The notes beneath the pieces are model-generated. The model was not told the DNA's origin. It worked only from the letters and a program-made list of their open reading frames with translations, and ran no database searches. Below, one piece after another: positions 16,263-24,381 of a DNA stretch of 55,931 bases; position 1 is the stretch's first letter, and every line of letters begins with the position of its first letter. The stretch is from an uncultured Lachnobacterium sp. (lineage in GTDB: Bacteria; Bacillota; Clostridia; Lachnospirales; Lachnospiraceae), in assembly GCA_937889225.1 (NCBI GenBank), contig CALAST010000098.1, forward strand, positions 1 to 55,931. The letters are read 5' to 3'. A program made the position numbers and the translations under genes.

Positions 16263-16352
16263 AGTTTATAATTTCCATATTGAAAGGAATTTTACTATAT
16301 TATATTCAATAATTGTGTTGGATAGTATTATAAATTGTAAGCTATAAATAAA

Positions 16353-16421
16353 CCAAGCGGATATTCGCAATCCGTTTTGTTACTTGCTCATAACCGAATG
16401 ACACCTCTGGTGATTTGTAAT
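16353..16421 (-). repeat. Partial copy of the dispersed repeat, reverse orientation
   Basis: It contains CAAGCGGATATTCGCAATCCG, then TTACTTGCTCATAACCGAAT, matching the full copy at 49858-50023, but the remaining two-thirds is lost or diverged. Confidence 0.7.
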
Positions 16422-16502
16422 TGTTTATTTTTTATAAAAAGTAAAGTACTAATTGAAAAATGGGCATATAACAATTTTTTATATATACTCATTTAGGATA
16501 AA

Positions 16503-17033
16503 TCAGAATAATTTCTCAATAACCATTGCAATTTTTTCTAACCCAACTTTGTCATCTTCATCAAAACGATTCAAAATCGGACTGTCAATATCAAGTACTC
16601 CAACTACATCACCACATGCATTGTGAAGCGGCAATACAATTTCTGAATTGGAAGCACTATCGCAAGCAATATGTCCCGGGAATGCGTGTACATCGGGAAC
16701 AAGCATAATGTTATCTGTTTCAACTGCAGTTCCACACACACCTTTTCCAATCGCAATTTCCGTACAAGCAGGAAGTCCCTGAAATGGTCCGACAACCAAT
16801 CTATTTTCTTTTCCTGAAATTTTATTTAATGGAAAATATTCCGGAAAATGTTTTGGTATCAAATAAAATCCAACCCAGTTAATATCGACAAGTGCACTGC
16901 CTAAGATGGCAGAGATATTTGCTAAATTGGAAATAAGATGTGGAACGGTATCCGTAAAAATATGAATTTGACTTTCCAAAAGTGGATATAATTCGTGTTT
17001 ATTTGTTGGGTATAAGATAGAATGATTATGCAT
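16503..17033 (-). CDS. msrC: Free methionine-(R)-sulfoxide reductase (GAF domain)
   Basis: A 176-residue single GAF domain that reduces free L-methionine-(R)-sulfoxide with thioredoxin. The fRMsr signature is complete: WVGFYL, GPFQGLPACTEI, GKGVCGTAV, HIACDSASNSEIVLPL and GVLDIDS. The three redox cysteines (in PACTE, GVCG and HIACD) are all present, including the catalytic one in IACD. N-terminal helices and length are typical. It stands alone on the minus strand with a separate upstream region. An oxidative-stress protection role follows from the family. Confidence 0.94.
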   Translation of the reverse strand: MHNHSILYPTNKHELYPLLESQIHIFTDTVPHLISNLANISAILGSALVDINWVGFYLIPKHFPEYFPLNKISGKENRLVVGPFQGLPACTEIAIGKGVCGTAVETDNIMLVPDVHAFPGHIACDSASNSEIVLPLHNACGDVVGVLDIDSPILNRFDEDDKVGLEKIAMVIEKLF

Positions 17034-17235
17034 AAAATGAAGTCCTTTTATTTTAAAATTTGATAAAATTTATTATATTTTAATCTTTCACAGTTGTCTA
17101 GTATTTTAGCCTGCTAATAAAATGAAGTTACTTGATAATGGATTGTATGAAATGTATAATAAATTAATTAAATATAGTGAAAGTGGATTTTAAATATTCG
17201 TTTGATAAAAAAAGAAAAGGGAAAGGAAAGAACAT

Positions 17236-18156
17236 ATGATTTACACAGTTACATTTAATCCGTCATTAGACTATATTGTTTCCATAGATGATTTTGCATT
17301 GGGAAAAACAAATCGCACAACGGAAGAACAAATGCTCGCAGGCGGAAAAGGAATTAATGTTTCAACGGTACTTACAAATTTAGGTATTGAAAATACAGCA
17401 CTTGGTTTTACAGCAGGTTTTACGGGAAAAGAAATTGAGCGAATGGCAAAAGAAAGTGGCTTGACATGCGATTTTATTGCATTGGAGACCGGATGTTCCA
17501 GAATCAATATAAAAATGAAAGATTTTGATGGGACAGAAATCAATGGAAAAGGACCAATGATTGATACAACAGCAGTTGAGAAGCTGATGTGTCAATTAAG
17601 AAAATTACAGGCAGGTGATATACTTGTGCTTGCAGGAAGTATTCCAAGCAGTATACAGAATTCTATTTACCATGATATTATGGCAGAGTTAGGCAATAAA
17701 GGAATTTTGTTTGTAGTAGATGCAACAAATGATTTACTATTAAATGTGTTGGAGTATCATCCATTTCTAATCAAGCCGAATAATCACGAACTTGGTGAAA
17801 TTTTTGGTGTGGAATTAACAACAAGAGAATCCGTTGTGCCTTATGCAAAAAAATTGCAGGAAATGGGAGCAAAAAATGTCCTAGTTTCGATGGCAGGGCA
17901 AGGGGCAGTACTTTTAGATGAAACCGGAGAGGTATTTATGTTGTCGGCACCGACAGGAACATTGGTAAATGCAGTAGGGGCAGGTGATTCCATGGTAGCA
18001 GGTTTTTTGGCAGGATGGACAGAACGAAAAGATTTTTATCATGCATTTAAAATGGGCGTTTCCGCAGGAAGTGCAAGTGCATTTTCGGAATTATTGGCGA
18101 CGAAAGAAGAAATAGAAAAGGTATATAATTTTATAGAAGAAATCCAATCCTACTAG
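17236..18156 (+). CDS. fruK: 1-phosphofructokinase (PfkB family)
   Basis: A 306-residue cytosolic sugar kinase. PfkB features: TFNPSLDY at the start, AGGKGINVSTVLTNLG near residue 36 (signature 1), NGKGP, KPNNHEL, and VNAVGAGDSMVAGFLAGW with the catalytic Asp near 250 (signature 2). This set matches the 1-phosphofructokinase/tagatose-6-phosphate kinase branch, and fructose-1-phosphate to fructose-1,6-bisphosphate is the likelier reaction. Usually fruK lies with a fructose PTS gene and a DeoR regulator; neither is here, which leaves some doubt over substrate. Confidence 0.85.
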   Translation: MIYTVTFNPSLDYIVSIDDFALGKTNRTTEEQMLAGGKGINVSTVLTNLGIENTALGFTAGFTGKEIERMAKESGLTCDFIALETGCSRINIKMKDFDGTEINGKGPMIDTTAVEKLMCQLRKLQAGDILVLAGSIPSSIQNSIYHDIMAELGNKGILFVVDATNDLLLNVLEYHPFLIKPNNHELGEIFGVELTTRESVVPYAKKLQEMGAKNVLVSMAGQGAVLLDETGEVFMLSAPTGTLVNAVGAGDSMVAGFLAGWTERKDFYHAFKMGVSAGSASAFSELLATKEEIEKVYNFIEEIQSY

Positions 18157-18193
18157 CTTTAGATAATGGGTAATTCAATTATGTTTCAGCTAT

Positions 18194-18381
18194 ACATCTT
18201 CAGAATTCTTTAGAATTTCCTTATGATTTTCTTTATAAACTTGCTGTAAGATAAACTCATCAAAGGAACACAAACAAAATAAAAAGCAAATAAAGAAAGT
18301 GAGGAAAAGAATATGTTTGATGCGTTAGGAGCTTTAGTAATTACTTTTGTAGTGATGAGTGTAATTAGTGTAATTGGAGTA
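18194..18381 (+). repeat. 188-bp duplicated promoter and gene start, copy 1
   Basis: This tract (promoter, leader and first 69 coding bases) recurs at 22845-23032 with a single mismatch, while the rest of the two genes differs more. Confidence 0.9.
18206..18252 (+). promoter_or_regulatory. OmpR-type direct repeats and promoter, copy 1
   Basis: Three near-repeats, TTCTTTAGAAT (18206), TTCCTTATGAT (18217) and TTCTTTATAAA (18229), are spaced 11 and 12 bases apart, the helical period of OmpR/VanR-type response regulator sites. TAAGAT at 18247-18252 serves as the -10, and no good -35 is seen, fitting an activator-dependent promoter. The regulator is not encoded in this window. Confidence 0.55.
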
Positions 18382-18651
18382 ATACTGTTGTATCTGGCAA
18401 AAAATGAAAAGGTGAAAAAAGGAATGTTTTATTTCCTGAGTATTTGGGGCATGATCATTGCTTACTGCAACGTTTTGGGAACACCGGCAATGTGGACAGA
18501 AGAAATCCTGCTTGCTTGGGCTTTAGGAGGACTTAGCGTGGTTGCTCTCTTAATCCAGATTTGCCTGAAAAAAGAAAACAAATTTAACATTGCCAGAATC
18601 TTAGTAACGATATCAGTTGTGGTAGGAATGCTTGATTGCTTTATATTCTAA
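18313..18651 (+). CDS. Four-helix small membrane protein, paralogue 1
   Basis: A 112-residue protein with four predicted membrane segments: ALVITFVVMSVISVIGVILL, GMFYFLSIWGMIIAYC, ILLAWALGGLSVVALLIQI and a final ARILVTISVVVGMLDCFIF that ends at the C terminus. Short basic loops (KNEKVKK, KKENKF) lie between them. It is about 80% identical to the protein encoded at 22964-23302 (I count 21 differences). GTGAGGAAAAG precedes the ATG. Function unknown; the shared response-regulator-type promoter suggests an envelope-stress or antimicrobial-response role, which is inference. Confidence 0.8.
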   Translation: MFDALGALVITFVVMSVISVIGVILLYLAKNEKVKKGMFYFLSIWGMIIAYCNVLGTPAMWTEEILLAWALGGLSVVALLIQICLKKENKFNIARILVTISVVVGMLDCFIF

Positions 18652-18720
18652 CGAATAAACGTAAAAAGAGCTCTCGAAAGAGCAATGTTATTTAGTTAGC
18701 CTTTGCGGTTGTTAAGTTAA

Positions 18721-18755
18721 GAGCCTATTCAAAATTTTAAAATTTGAATAGGCTC
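18721..18755. terminator. Bidirectional terminator, 13-bp stem
   Basis: GAGCCTATTCAAA (18721-18733) pairs perfectly with 18743-18755 between convergent genes. A weaker GCTCT/AGAGC hairpin at about 18669-18683 precedes it, apparently a decayed relative of the terminator of the paralogue at 23341. Confidence 0.75.
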
Positions 18756-18847
18756 CTTTGAGCATGGTGCTGCAGAAGCAATCAATTTATCAACAAAGGG
18801 AATCGTATTCCCTAGGTATATACTTGTTGATACGACATACTTAATGT

Positions 18848-20344
18848 TTAAAGTACGATAAATGCGCAGTTTTCTGCTGGAATTTCCAATGTTCCAGCGG
18901 CTGCCTTCACACTCTCCAATGCCGGAAGTGTATCATTTTCACCAAGAATCAGCACATTTCCGTTTAGTGTCATGTTGCGCGAGCGAAGATTTTTTTCACC
19001 GGCAAGCATATACACGTCTGCTTCTGTTGGAAGTTCCACCGTAGTCGTTTCACTAGAGTTATTAATGATAAGATAAGCAACACCTTCTTTTCCATCTCTG
19101 CGAGAATGGGCAAAGACATGGGCTCCTTCCGAAACAGGACCGCAGTCATAAACAGTAGTACCCATGATACGGTTCCAAAGCAATACCGCAAAGTAGTTAG
19201 GTCTCGGAACAAATGTTCCGTGCTTCAAGAAACCATAATCAGAAGAAGCCAGGGTGTTATGGAAAATTACGCCGTCTGTAATAGTCGCAAATTCCCCCAG
19301 TTCATTTAATGTACGCGGAACATCCGCATAGGTAGAAGCCCATGTATTTCCGCCGCATCCTGCATCACCTGATTCCGTTACCCAGATTTGACCACCCGGA
19401 ACATATTTATCACGCTTTTGAACATATTGTTTTGCACAATGAGCAGCAACAGCTAAATAGGATTCCGTAAGAATAGATTCGTAAGGCCAGTGTCCACCCA
19501 TCGCAGCGCCTCGTTCTGAAACACCGTTGTAATAGTGGTAGCTGAACACATCCAGTTTGGTTTTGTATTCTCCCAAAAGAGCTTCTGTGGTAACCATATC
19601 ATATCCTACTGCCAATCCGCCGCCTGCATCATCATTGTCGAAACCATGCGTATTGGCATCACCAACAGTACAAGGTCCAACAAATAAACAGTCAGGGTAA
19701 TTCTCTCTCAGCCATGCACCAAATGCGTCATGTTCATGCGAAAAGTCTTTTACTGTATATTCCTGCGAAAAGCCCAAAGCGGAAATAATGTTAGGCTCAT
19801 TTGTAAATTCTACTGCAGCTACCGGAACACCATATTCCAAACTGGTATCCATCAGCAGCTTGGCCTGTGCAGGATCCCATGGTTCCCCTGCTTTATGGTT
19901 CCCAGGGCAGTTGGCAAAGGAAACAAGCAGTTTTCCATCAATTGCTTTCACGAAATGCAAAAGATTCACCCACTGTTCCTTTGTAAGAAGGTTGTGATAA
20001 CCTTCCGGAACCTGTCCGTTTGTATGTCCGTCGAAATCGTAATAGGTTTTGTTTGCCCATCCTCCGGATACACGTACCCACGCTGTTCCTAGCTCCTTGG
20101 CAAGTTTAATGAGTCTCGGATTCGTTGTATCAATCGGATCAAACCATTGCTGTAAGTTTGCCATATCAGCCCAATCCTGAATGACAGGAAATTCTTCTGT
20201 GCCATCCACCTGTGCTTCTGTATAAGCTTTCCAGAAAGTTCCGCCCGTTACTTCGGTCATTTCAATATTGTATGAAACCAACCGCTTATCAATTTGGCGA
20301 AGCTCCTTCAATCCGTCTAAAGTAATCTTGACAATTTTTCCCAT
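18848..20344 (-). CDS. Clan A glycoside hydrolase, GH79-like
   Basis: A 498-residue protein without signal peptide, so probably cytosolic. The TIM-barrel region shows AWVRVSGGWANKTYYD, the acid/base block VEFTNEPN near 180, FSYHYYNG near 270, and the nucleophile block IWVTESGDAGCGGN near 325; a C-terminal beta domain (from about 410) has VAYLIINNS. The pattern fits GH79 (beta-glucuronidase/heparanase type) or close GH39/GH30 relatives. A plausible substrate is an imported glucuronide, but specificity is unproven. G+C looks higher than in neighbouring genes, suggesting acquisition. A TetR gene lies upstream on the same strand and a palindrome overlaps the promoter. Confidence 0.75.
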   Translation of the reverse strand: MGKIVKITLDGLKELRQIDKRLVSYNIEMTEVTGGTFWKAYTEAQVDGTEEFPVIQDWADMANLQQWFDPIDTTNPRLIKLAKELGTAWVRVSGGWANKTYYDFDGHTNGQVPEGYHNLLTKEQWVNLLHFVKAIDGKLLVSFANCPGNHKAGEPWDPAQAKLLMDTSLEYGVPVAAVEFTNEPNIISALGFSQEYTVKDFSHEHDAFGAWLRENYPDCLFVGPCTVGDANTHGFDNDDAGGGLAVGYDMVTTEALLGEYKTKLDVFSYHYYNGVSERGAAMGGHWPYESILTESYLAVAAHCAKQYVQKRDKYVPGGQIWVTESGDAGCGGNTWASTYADVPRTLNELGEFATITDGVIFHNTLASSDYGFLKHGTFVPRPNYFAVLLWNRIMGTTVYDCGPVSEGAHVFAHSRRDGKEGVAYLIINNSSETTTVELPTEADVYMLAGEKNLRSRNMTLNGNVLILGENDTLPALESVKAAAGTLEIPAENCAFIVL

Positions 20345-20382
20345 TATGTTAGTCTCCTATTCCGTATTTTATTAACAGATTT

Positions 20383-20411
20383 ATTATAAACAAATGTGCA
20401 TTCCTTGTTTA
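20383..20411 (-). promoter_or_regulatory. Predicted operator over the glycosidase promoter
   Basis: An inverted repeat TAAACAA-N11-TTGTTTA (20387-20393, 20405-20411) overlaps a minus-strand TATAAT (20388-20383) that can serve as the -10. The TetR protein encoded just upstream is the obvious candidate ligand. Confidence 0.5.
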
Positions 20412-20475
20412 GGGGACAAACGTGAGGGAAGTGTGGCACTTTACTCCAATTTTTGTATTATAAATTTGTTTATTT

Positions 20476-20988
20476 TTACTTGATGTTAAATTTCAATAAG
20501 CTTTTTGCAAGTTCACTCATCTCTTCTACGGATTGTTTCATTCCTGAATGATGCCAGGTAAAAACCATTGTCATGATTGCAGAAATACTAGCTGAATAAC
20601 GTATATCGTCGCTACAAAATCTTTCTTTATGCATACTTTCGCCCAGACGCTTATAAATTCGATCCACCATCATCGAACTTATTCCGTTTTTTTGCAGTAC
20701 ATCCAACAAAAATTTTCTTTTTTTCCATTGTGTAAAAAAACCTTCCAAATCCAGCGTTACTTCCATGCACAAAAAGCTTTGAGATAAGGTCTCGTCAATC
20801 ATAGAATACAGCACATCTGCCAAAGTATCATAGTAACGATAAAATGTTTTGCGTGGAATCTCCATTTCTTTGCACAAGGATGTTACGGATATATCCTGAT
20901 ATTTATATTTATCCATCATCGACAGTAAGGTTAATTGAAACAGTTCCTGCCGTTCTATCGATTTTTCTGTTTTACAAATTTTGTACAT
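20476..20988 (-). CDS. TetR-family regulator
   Basis: A 170-residue protein. The N-terminal helix-turn-helix is recognisable (LLSMMDKYKYQDISVTSLCK, then EMEIPRKTFYRYYDTLADVL), followed by a helical C-terminal domain of the short TetR_C type, ending MSELAKSLLKFNIK. It lies 131 bases upstream of the glycosidase gene on the same strand, the usual place for a local regulator. The inducer may be the glycoside substrate. No own operator is obvious. Confidence 0.85.
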   Translation of the reverse strand: MYKICKTEKSIERQELFQLTLLSMMDKYKYQDISVTSLCKEMEIPRKTFYRYYDTLADVLYSMIDETLSQSFLCMEVTLDLEGFFTQWKKRKFLLDVLQKNGISSMMVDRIYKRLGESMHKERFCSDDIRYSASISAIMTMVFTWHHSGMKQSVEEMSELAKSLLKFNIK

Positions 20989-21311
20989 ATCATACTCCTA
21001 TGCATCCTTAATTGTTTTTATCTTCCTGATAATTTCTCCCAATCTATTTTCTTTCTATATTTTATCAAGTCACAACGATTATGAATAGTAAAATTTCGAT
21101 ATTATCTTGAAAAATTAGCCTGAATTATTCATAATAATTCAGGCTAATTTTATAGGTCGGTGTATTTACCGTGCTTGAAAGAGGGCTTTTTTTCTTATTG
21201 TTTGCTCTGCGTTCAATAAATAAAAAATTTTTGTAACAAATTTTGTTTTTGATTGTCTAATATATGAAAGAACAAAAGCCATAGTAAAAATTCGGAAAGG
21301 TGGGTGAAAAT
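20989..21311. other. Divergent intergenic region with an 18-bp perfect palindrome
   Basis: Between tetR (-) and the sigma gene (+). It contains a perfect 18-base inverted repeat with a 3-base loop (21112-21129 with 21133-21150) and an ECF-type promoter at 21232-21260. The palindrome is terminator-like although neither flanking gene ends here. Confidence 0.6.
21232..21260 (+). promoter_or_regulatory. ECF-sigma-type promoter (autoregulation)
   Basis: TGTAAC (21232-21237) and GTCTAA (21255-21260) are 17 bases apart, matching the AAC -35 and GTC -10 cores of ECF promoters, 52 bases before the sigma gene start. Confidence 0.55.
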
Positions 21312-21833
21312 ATGCCGAAAGAGAATGCGGGACAGGGAATTTCCGAAGAGGTTCTTTGTGCGGAATATGAAGCAGTTTATCGTTATGTACTTTCCCTGTG
21401 CCGTAATGAGGTAGAAGCTCAAGATATCACGCAAGAGACATTTTTAAAAGCCATGAAGTCATCCGGGAAATTTGAATGGGGCAGCAGTTTATATACTTGG
21501 CTTTGTGCAATTGCGAAAAATTTATGGTTTAACAACTGTAAAAAGTATAATCGTGAAATCTTACCCGAAGATATGGCTAGTGTGCAAAATAAAACGCAAG
21601 TACCTGTAGAACACAATGTTTTCGAAAAAGATGCTACCATGCACCTCCATAGAATACTACATAATTTGCCAGAGCCGTACAAAGAAGTATTTTCCTTGCG
21701 GATGTTTGGACAGCTTTCTTTTGCAGAGATTGCCGGTTTATTTTCCAAAACAGAGAGTTGGGCGAGAGTAACATATCATAGGGCAAGAAAAATGATTGGA
21801 GAAAAAATGAGAAAGGATGGATATTATGAATAA
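21312..21833 (+). CDS. ECF RNA polymerase sigma factor
   Basis: About 173 residues. Region 2 includes YEAVYRYVLSLCRNEVEAQD, then ITQETFLKAM and the -10-recognising SLYTWLCAIAKNLWFN; region 4 includes LPEPYKEVFSLRMFGQLSF and AEIAGLFSKTESWARVTYHR (helix-turn-helix). It directs transcription of its own operon and target genes on an envelope or stress signal. The ATG at 21312 follows AAAGGTGG by 8 bases; an upstream GTG is less likely. The 3' end overlaps the anti-sigma gene. Confidence 0.93.
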   Translation: MPKENAGQGISEEVLCAEYEAVYRYVLSLCRNEVEAQDITQETFLKAMKSSGKFEWGSSLYTWLCAIAKNLWFNNCKKYNREILPEDMASVQNKTQVPVEHNVFEKDATMHLHRILHNLPEPYKEVFSLRMFGQLSFAEIAGLFSKTESWARVTYHRARKMIGEKMRKDGYYE

Positions 21834-22722
21834 AAATATAAAAAACAGAAAATTGGATTGTGATATCGTAAGTGATTTACTTTCCCTTTATCATGATGGT
21901 GTTGTGAAAGAAACTACAAGAGAGTTGGTAAAGCAGCATTTGGAAACATGTGATTCTTGTCGAAAAGAATATGAAGCATTGTGCGTGGCACTTCCGATAG
22001 AAATAGAGGAAGTTACTACGAATACAAAAGAGAAATTTTTGGATATGATGAGAAAAGCAAAGCGGAATAGGATTATCACTTCCATAACAGTGGTCATATT
22101 AATATGTGCGTTGGTGGTAGGTGGATATTTTCTTCAACTGCAATTTCTAATTGTAAATCTGCCGGACGAATATATTACAGTATATCGTACATATCGCTAT
22201 AAAACAGAAGAAGGAGATAAATTGTTTGTGTTATATTCGGATTCCTATCTTGGTTCTTCAAGGACAGATACAGAAGTGAAACAAGGAGAAAGTGGAGATA
22301 TGTTAGTAATGAATATTAAAAAGCCATTCTTTATACCGAGTTACTATTATTATGAAAATTATAAAGAAATAGAGGAATTTAAGGAAGTAGGTCTATATGC
22401 AGATATTTGGGTATATGAATGTGGAACTTCTACCGGAGATAATGGGGAAATGGAATATACAGAATTTGACTCTGTTGAATTTGGCGGAAAAATAATATGG
22501 GATGAAGACGAAAATGCAGATGATACCATTCCTGATTATGTATATGCATATGAGGAATTTCAAAGTCACCATTATGAGCATAATCCAGAAAAAAATATAA
22601 TAGGTTGGGATACAAATATAGAAGAAGGATATTTAGAAGCTGATTATGAAGATGGCAGAGTTGTGAAATGGGATTTGGATGGCAATGTATTATATGATGG
22701 GTACTTAGATAAAAATGAATAA
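21826..22722 (+). CDS. Transmembrane zinc-finger anti-sigma factor
   Basis: About 298 residues. The cytosolic N-terminal domain has the ZAS motif, Hx3Cx2C, in VKQHLETCDSCRKEY, preceded by CDIVSDLLSLYHDGVV. One membrane helix (IITSITVVILICALVVGGYF) follows near residue 90, and about 190 extracytoplasmic residues rich in Tyr, Glu and Asp form the sensor domain, which I do not recognise. It should hold the sigma factor until a signal causes release. The start overlaps the sigma stop by 8 bases (ATG at 21826, AAAGGA 8 bases upstream). Confidence 0.88.
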   Translation: MNKNIKNRKLDCDIVSDLLSLYHDGVVKETTRELVKQHLETCDSCRKEYEALCVALPIEIEEVTTNTKEKFLDMMRKAKRNRIITSITVVILICALVVGGYFLQLQFLIVNLPDEYITVYRTYRYKTEEGDKLFVLYSDSYLGSSRTDTEVKQGESGDMLVMNIKKPFFIPSYYYYENYKEIEEFKEVGLYADIWVYECGTSTGDNGEMEYTEFDSVEFGGKIIWDEDENADDTIPDYVYAYEEFQSHHYEHNPEKNIIGWDTNIEEGYLEADYEDGRVVKWDLDGNVLYDGYLDKNE

Positions 22723-22844
22723 ATAGCATTATGGCATAGCTAATATCTGCTTGACCCAAATCGCAAAGAAGGTTGTGAATCTTCGTTTGACTATTTACTA
22801 CGAAAGATTTATAAAAAATATAAATTTGGGAACTAGAAATCCGC

Positions 22845-23032
22845 ACATCTTCAGAATTCTTTAGAATTTCCTTATGAATTTCTTTATAAACTTGCTGTAA
22901 GATAAACTCATCAAAGGAACACAAACAAAATAAAAAGCAAATAAAGAAAGTGAGGAAAAGAATATGTTTGATGCGTTAGGAGCTTTAGTAATTACTTTTG
23001 TAGTGATGAGTGTAATTAGTGTAATTGGAGTA
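22845..23032 (+). repeat. 188-bp duplicated promoter and gene start, copy 2
   Basis: It differs from 18194-18381 at a single base in the 188 compared. The direct spacing of about 4.65 kb makes the interval a possible recombination target. Confidence 0.9.
22857..22903 (+). promoter_or_regulatory. OmpR-type direct repeats and promoter, copy 2
   Basis: TTCTTTAGAAT (22857), TTCCTTATGAA (22868) and TTCTTTATAAA (22880), with TAAGAT at 22898-22903, as in the first copy. Confidence 0.55.
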
Positions 23033-23302
23033 GTGATGTTGTACTTAGCAAAGAGCGAAAAGATAAAAAAAGGAATGTTTTATTTTCTTTCCGTATGGGG
23101 AATGGTAGTTGCGTACTGTAATATTTTAAGCGTTTCGTTACTTGGAACAGAAGAAATTTTGCTTGCAGGTGCACTTGGTATACTTAGTGTGATTGCACTT
23201 TTGATTCAGCTTTGCCTGAAAAAAGAAAACAAATTTAAGATTGCCAGAATTTTAGTAACGGTATCAGTTGTAGCAGGAATGCTTGATTGTTTCATATTCT
23301 AA
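22964..23302 (+). CDS. Four-helix small membrane protein, paralogue 2
   Basis: A 112-residue paralogue of the protein at 18313-18651. Membrane helices one and four and the KKENKF loop are nearly unchanged; most differences fall in the second loop and helix three (SVSLLG in place of TPAMWT). The ribosome site and leader are identical to copy 1. It follows the sigma/anti-sigma genes by 241 bases but has its own promoter. Function unknown. Confidence 0.8.
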   Translation: MFDALGALVITFVVMSVISVIGVVMLYLAKSEKIKKGMFYFLSVWGMVVAYCNILSVSLLGTEEILLAGALGILSVIALLIQLCLKKENKFKIARILVTVSVVAGMLDCFIF

Positions 23303-23303
23303 C

Positions 23304-23330
23304 AAAGCAGATTGAGAATATCGGTTTGAC
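23304..23330 (+). repeat. Short hairpin module of the dispersed repeat
   Basis: AAAGCAGATTGAGAATATCG followed by GTTTGAC matches the module with a few changes, directly after the paralogue 2 gene. A more degraded relative may lie at 22764-22792. Confidence 0.5.
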
Positions 23331-23340
23331 AGTTAAAAGA

Positions 23341-23366
23341 AAGAGCTCTCGAAAGAGAGCTCTTTT
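23341..23366 (+). terminator. Rho-independent terminator of paralogue 2
   Basis: AAGAGCTCTC pairs perfectly with GAGAGCTCTT across GAAA, followed by TT. Confidence 0.8.
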
Positions 23367-23473
23367 ATTGTAATTCACACCTATAAAACGACAATTCACG
23401 CAAATGTTAAAAAAGATGCTGTTTCTCATGTATAGTGAAAAAGATATAAAAGAAAGATATGGAGGTAGTAGTT

Positions 23474-23862
23474 ATGAAAAAATTAAGTACCAAAGGCACA
23501 CAGAGGATAATGGCAATTCTGTGTGTCTTTTGTATGATGTTCATGCTTTGTGTTGAAACATCTGTGGTTTATGCACAAGGCAAAGCAACAATTACAGCAT
23601 CTTCCGGTACAGCTGAAAAGGGAAAAACAGTAGCAGTTTCTTTTCAACTGTCAGGAAATCCCGGAATTTGGGGAATGAAATTTAAGGTGGGTTATAATCA
23701 TGATGTATTGACGTTAAAGTCTGCTGAAGTTGGAAATATTTTTTCTAAAAGTGAAGTATCCATACCCGAAAATTTAAATAAAGAAAAGTTTGTATTTTAT
23801 GCAGAAGGAAAAGAATTAGAGAATAATTCCAAAAATGGCACTTTGATTACAATAAATGTGCG
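23474..23862 (+). pseudogene. 5' part of a cohesin-domain secreted protein, interrupted by the IS
   Basis: The gene opens with a signal peptide (MKKLSTKGTQRIMAILCVF to about VVYAQG) and a cohesin-type beta domain (TASSGTAEKGKTVAVSFQLS, then GIWGMKFKVGYNHDVLTLKS, then KNGTLITINV). Cohesin domains bind dockerins or mediate cell-surface adhesion. The frame runs into the IS left end near 23848-23862 and soon stops. The ATG at 23474 follows GGAGG; an earlier ATG overlaps that site. Full length and C-terminal modules are lost. Confidence 0.75.
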
Positions 23863-23958
23863 GAAAGCCCACTGCTTTAGGGGTGGGATGGATAGCACTC
23901 GTATGAATTTTTGTATATAGAAATTGTTTTTGTACACATTTTGTGATAGAATACGATT

Positions 23959-24360
23959 ATGGAAAATACGTATAGACATACCAATACAACGGTATCTCTG
24001 ATAAACTATCATTTTGTGTTTTGTCCGAGATATCGAAGAAAAATTTTTTTGATACCGAATGTCGAAGAACGGTTTAAGGAACTGGTCAATCTAAAGTGTA
24101 AGGAGTTAAATATAGAAATAATTGCTATTGAATGCGACAAAGACCATACCCATATGTTTGTAAACTGTCTGCCGACATTTAGTCCATCTGATATCATGCA
24201 ACAGATAAAAGGGTATACCAGTAAAATTCTACGAACGGAATTTATACAGTTATCCAAAATGCCGAGTTTATGGACAAGAAGTTATTTTGTTTCGACTGCG
24301 GGGAATGTATGTAGTGAAACCATAAAGAAATATGTAGAAAGTCAGAGAACACGCTATTAA
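23959..24360 (+). CDS. tnpA: TnpA, Y1 HUH transposase of IS200/IS605
   Basis: A 133-residue single-strand transposase. YHFVFCPRYRRKIF at the start, DKDHTHMFVNCLP as the His-x-His metal motif, and TIKKYVESQ with the catalytic tyrosine near 125 are all in their usual places. It cuts and joins the single-stranded hairpin ends of the element. It lies 22 bases before tnpB. The length is normal, so the element may still be mobile. Confidence 0.92.
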   Translation: MENTYRHTNTTVSLINYHFVFCPRYRRKIFLIPNVEERFKELVNLKCKELNIEIIAIECDKDHTHMFVNCLPTFSPSDIMQQIKGYTSKILRTEFIQLSKMPSLWTRSYFVSTAGNVCSETIKKYVESQRTRY

Positions 24361-24381
24361 GCAGGAAAGGAGGGGAATATT

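Noticed and set aside
22430..22924. Minus-strand frame of 164 codons opposite the anti-sigma gene
   Set aside because: It overlaps a well-supported gene and the shared promoter tract; it is His/Leu/Ile-rich antisense noise.
23459..23920. Complete 153-residue secreted protein
   Set aside because: The last residues (KAHCFRGG onward) are encoded by the IS left-end hairpin, so the frame is a truncated gene, not a natural end.
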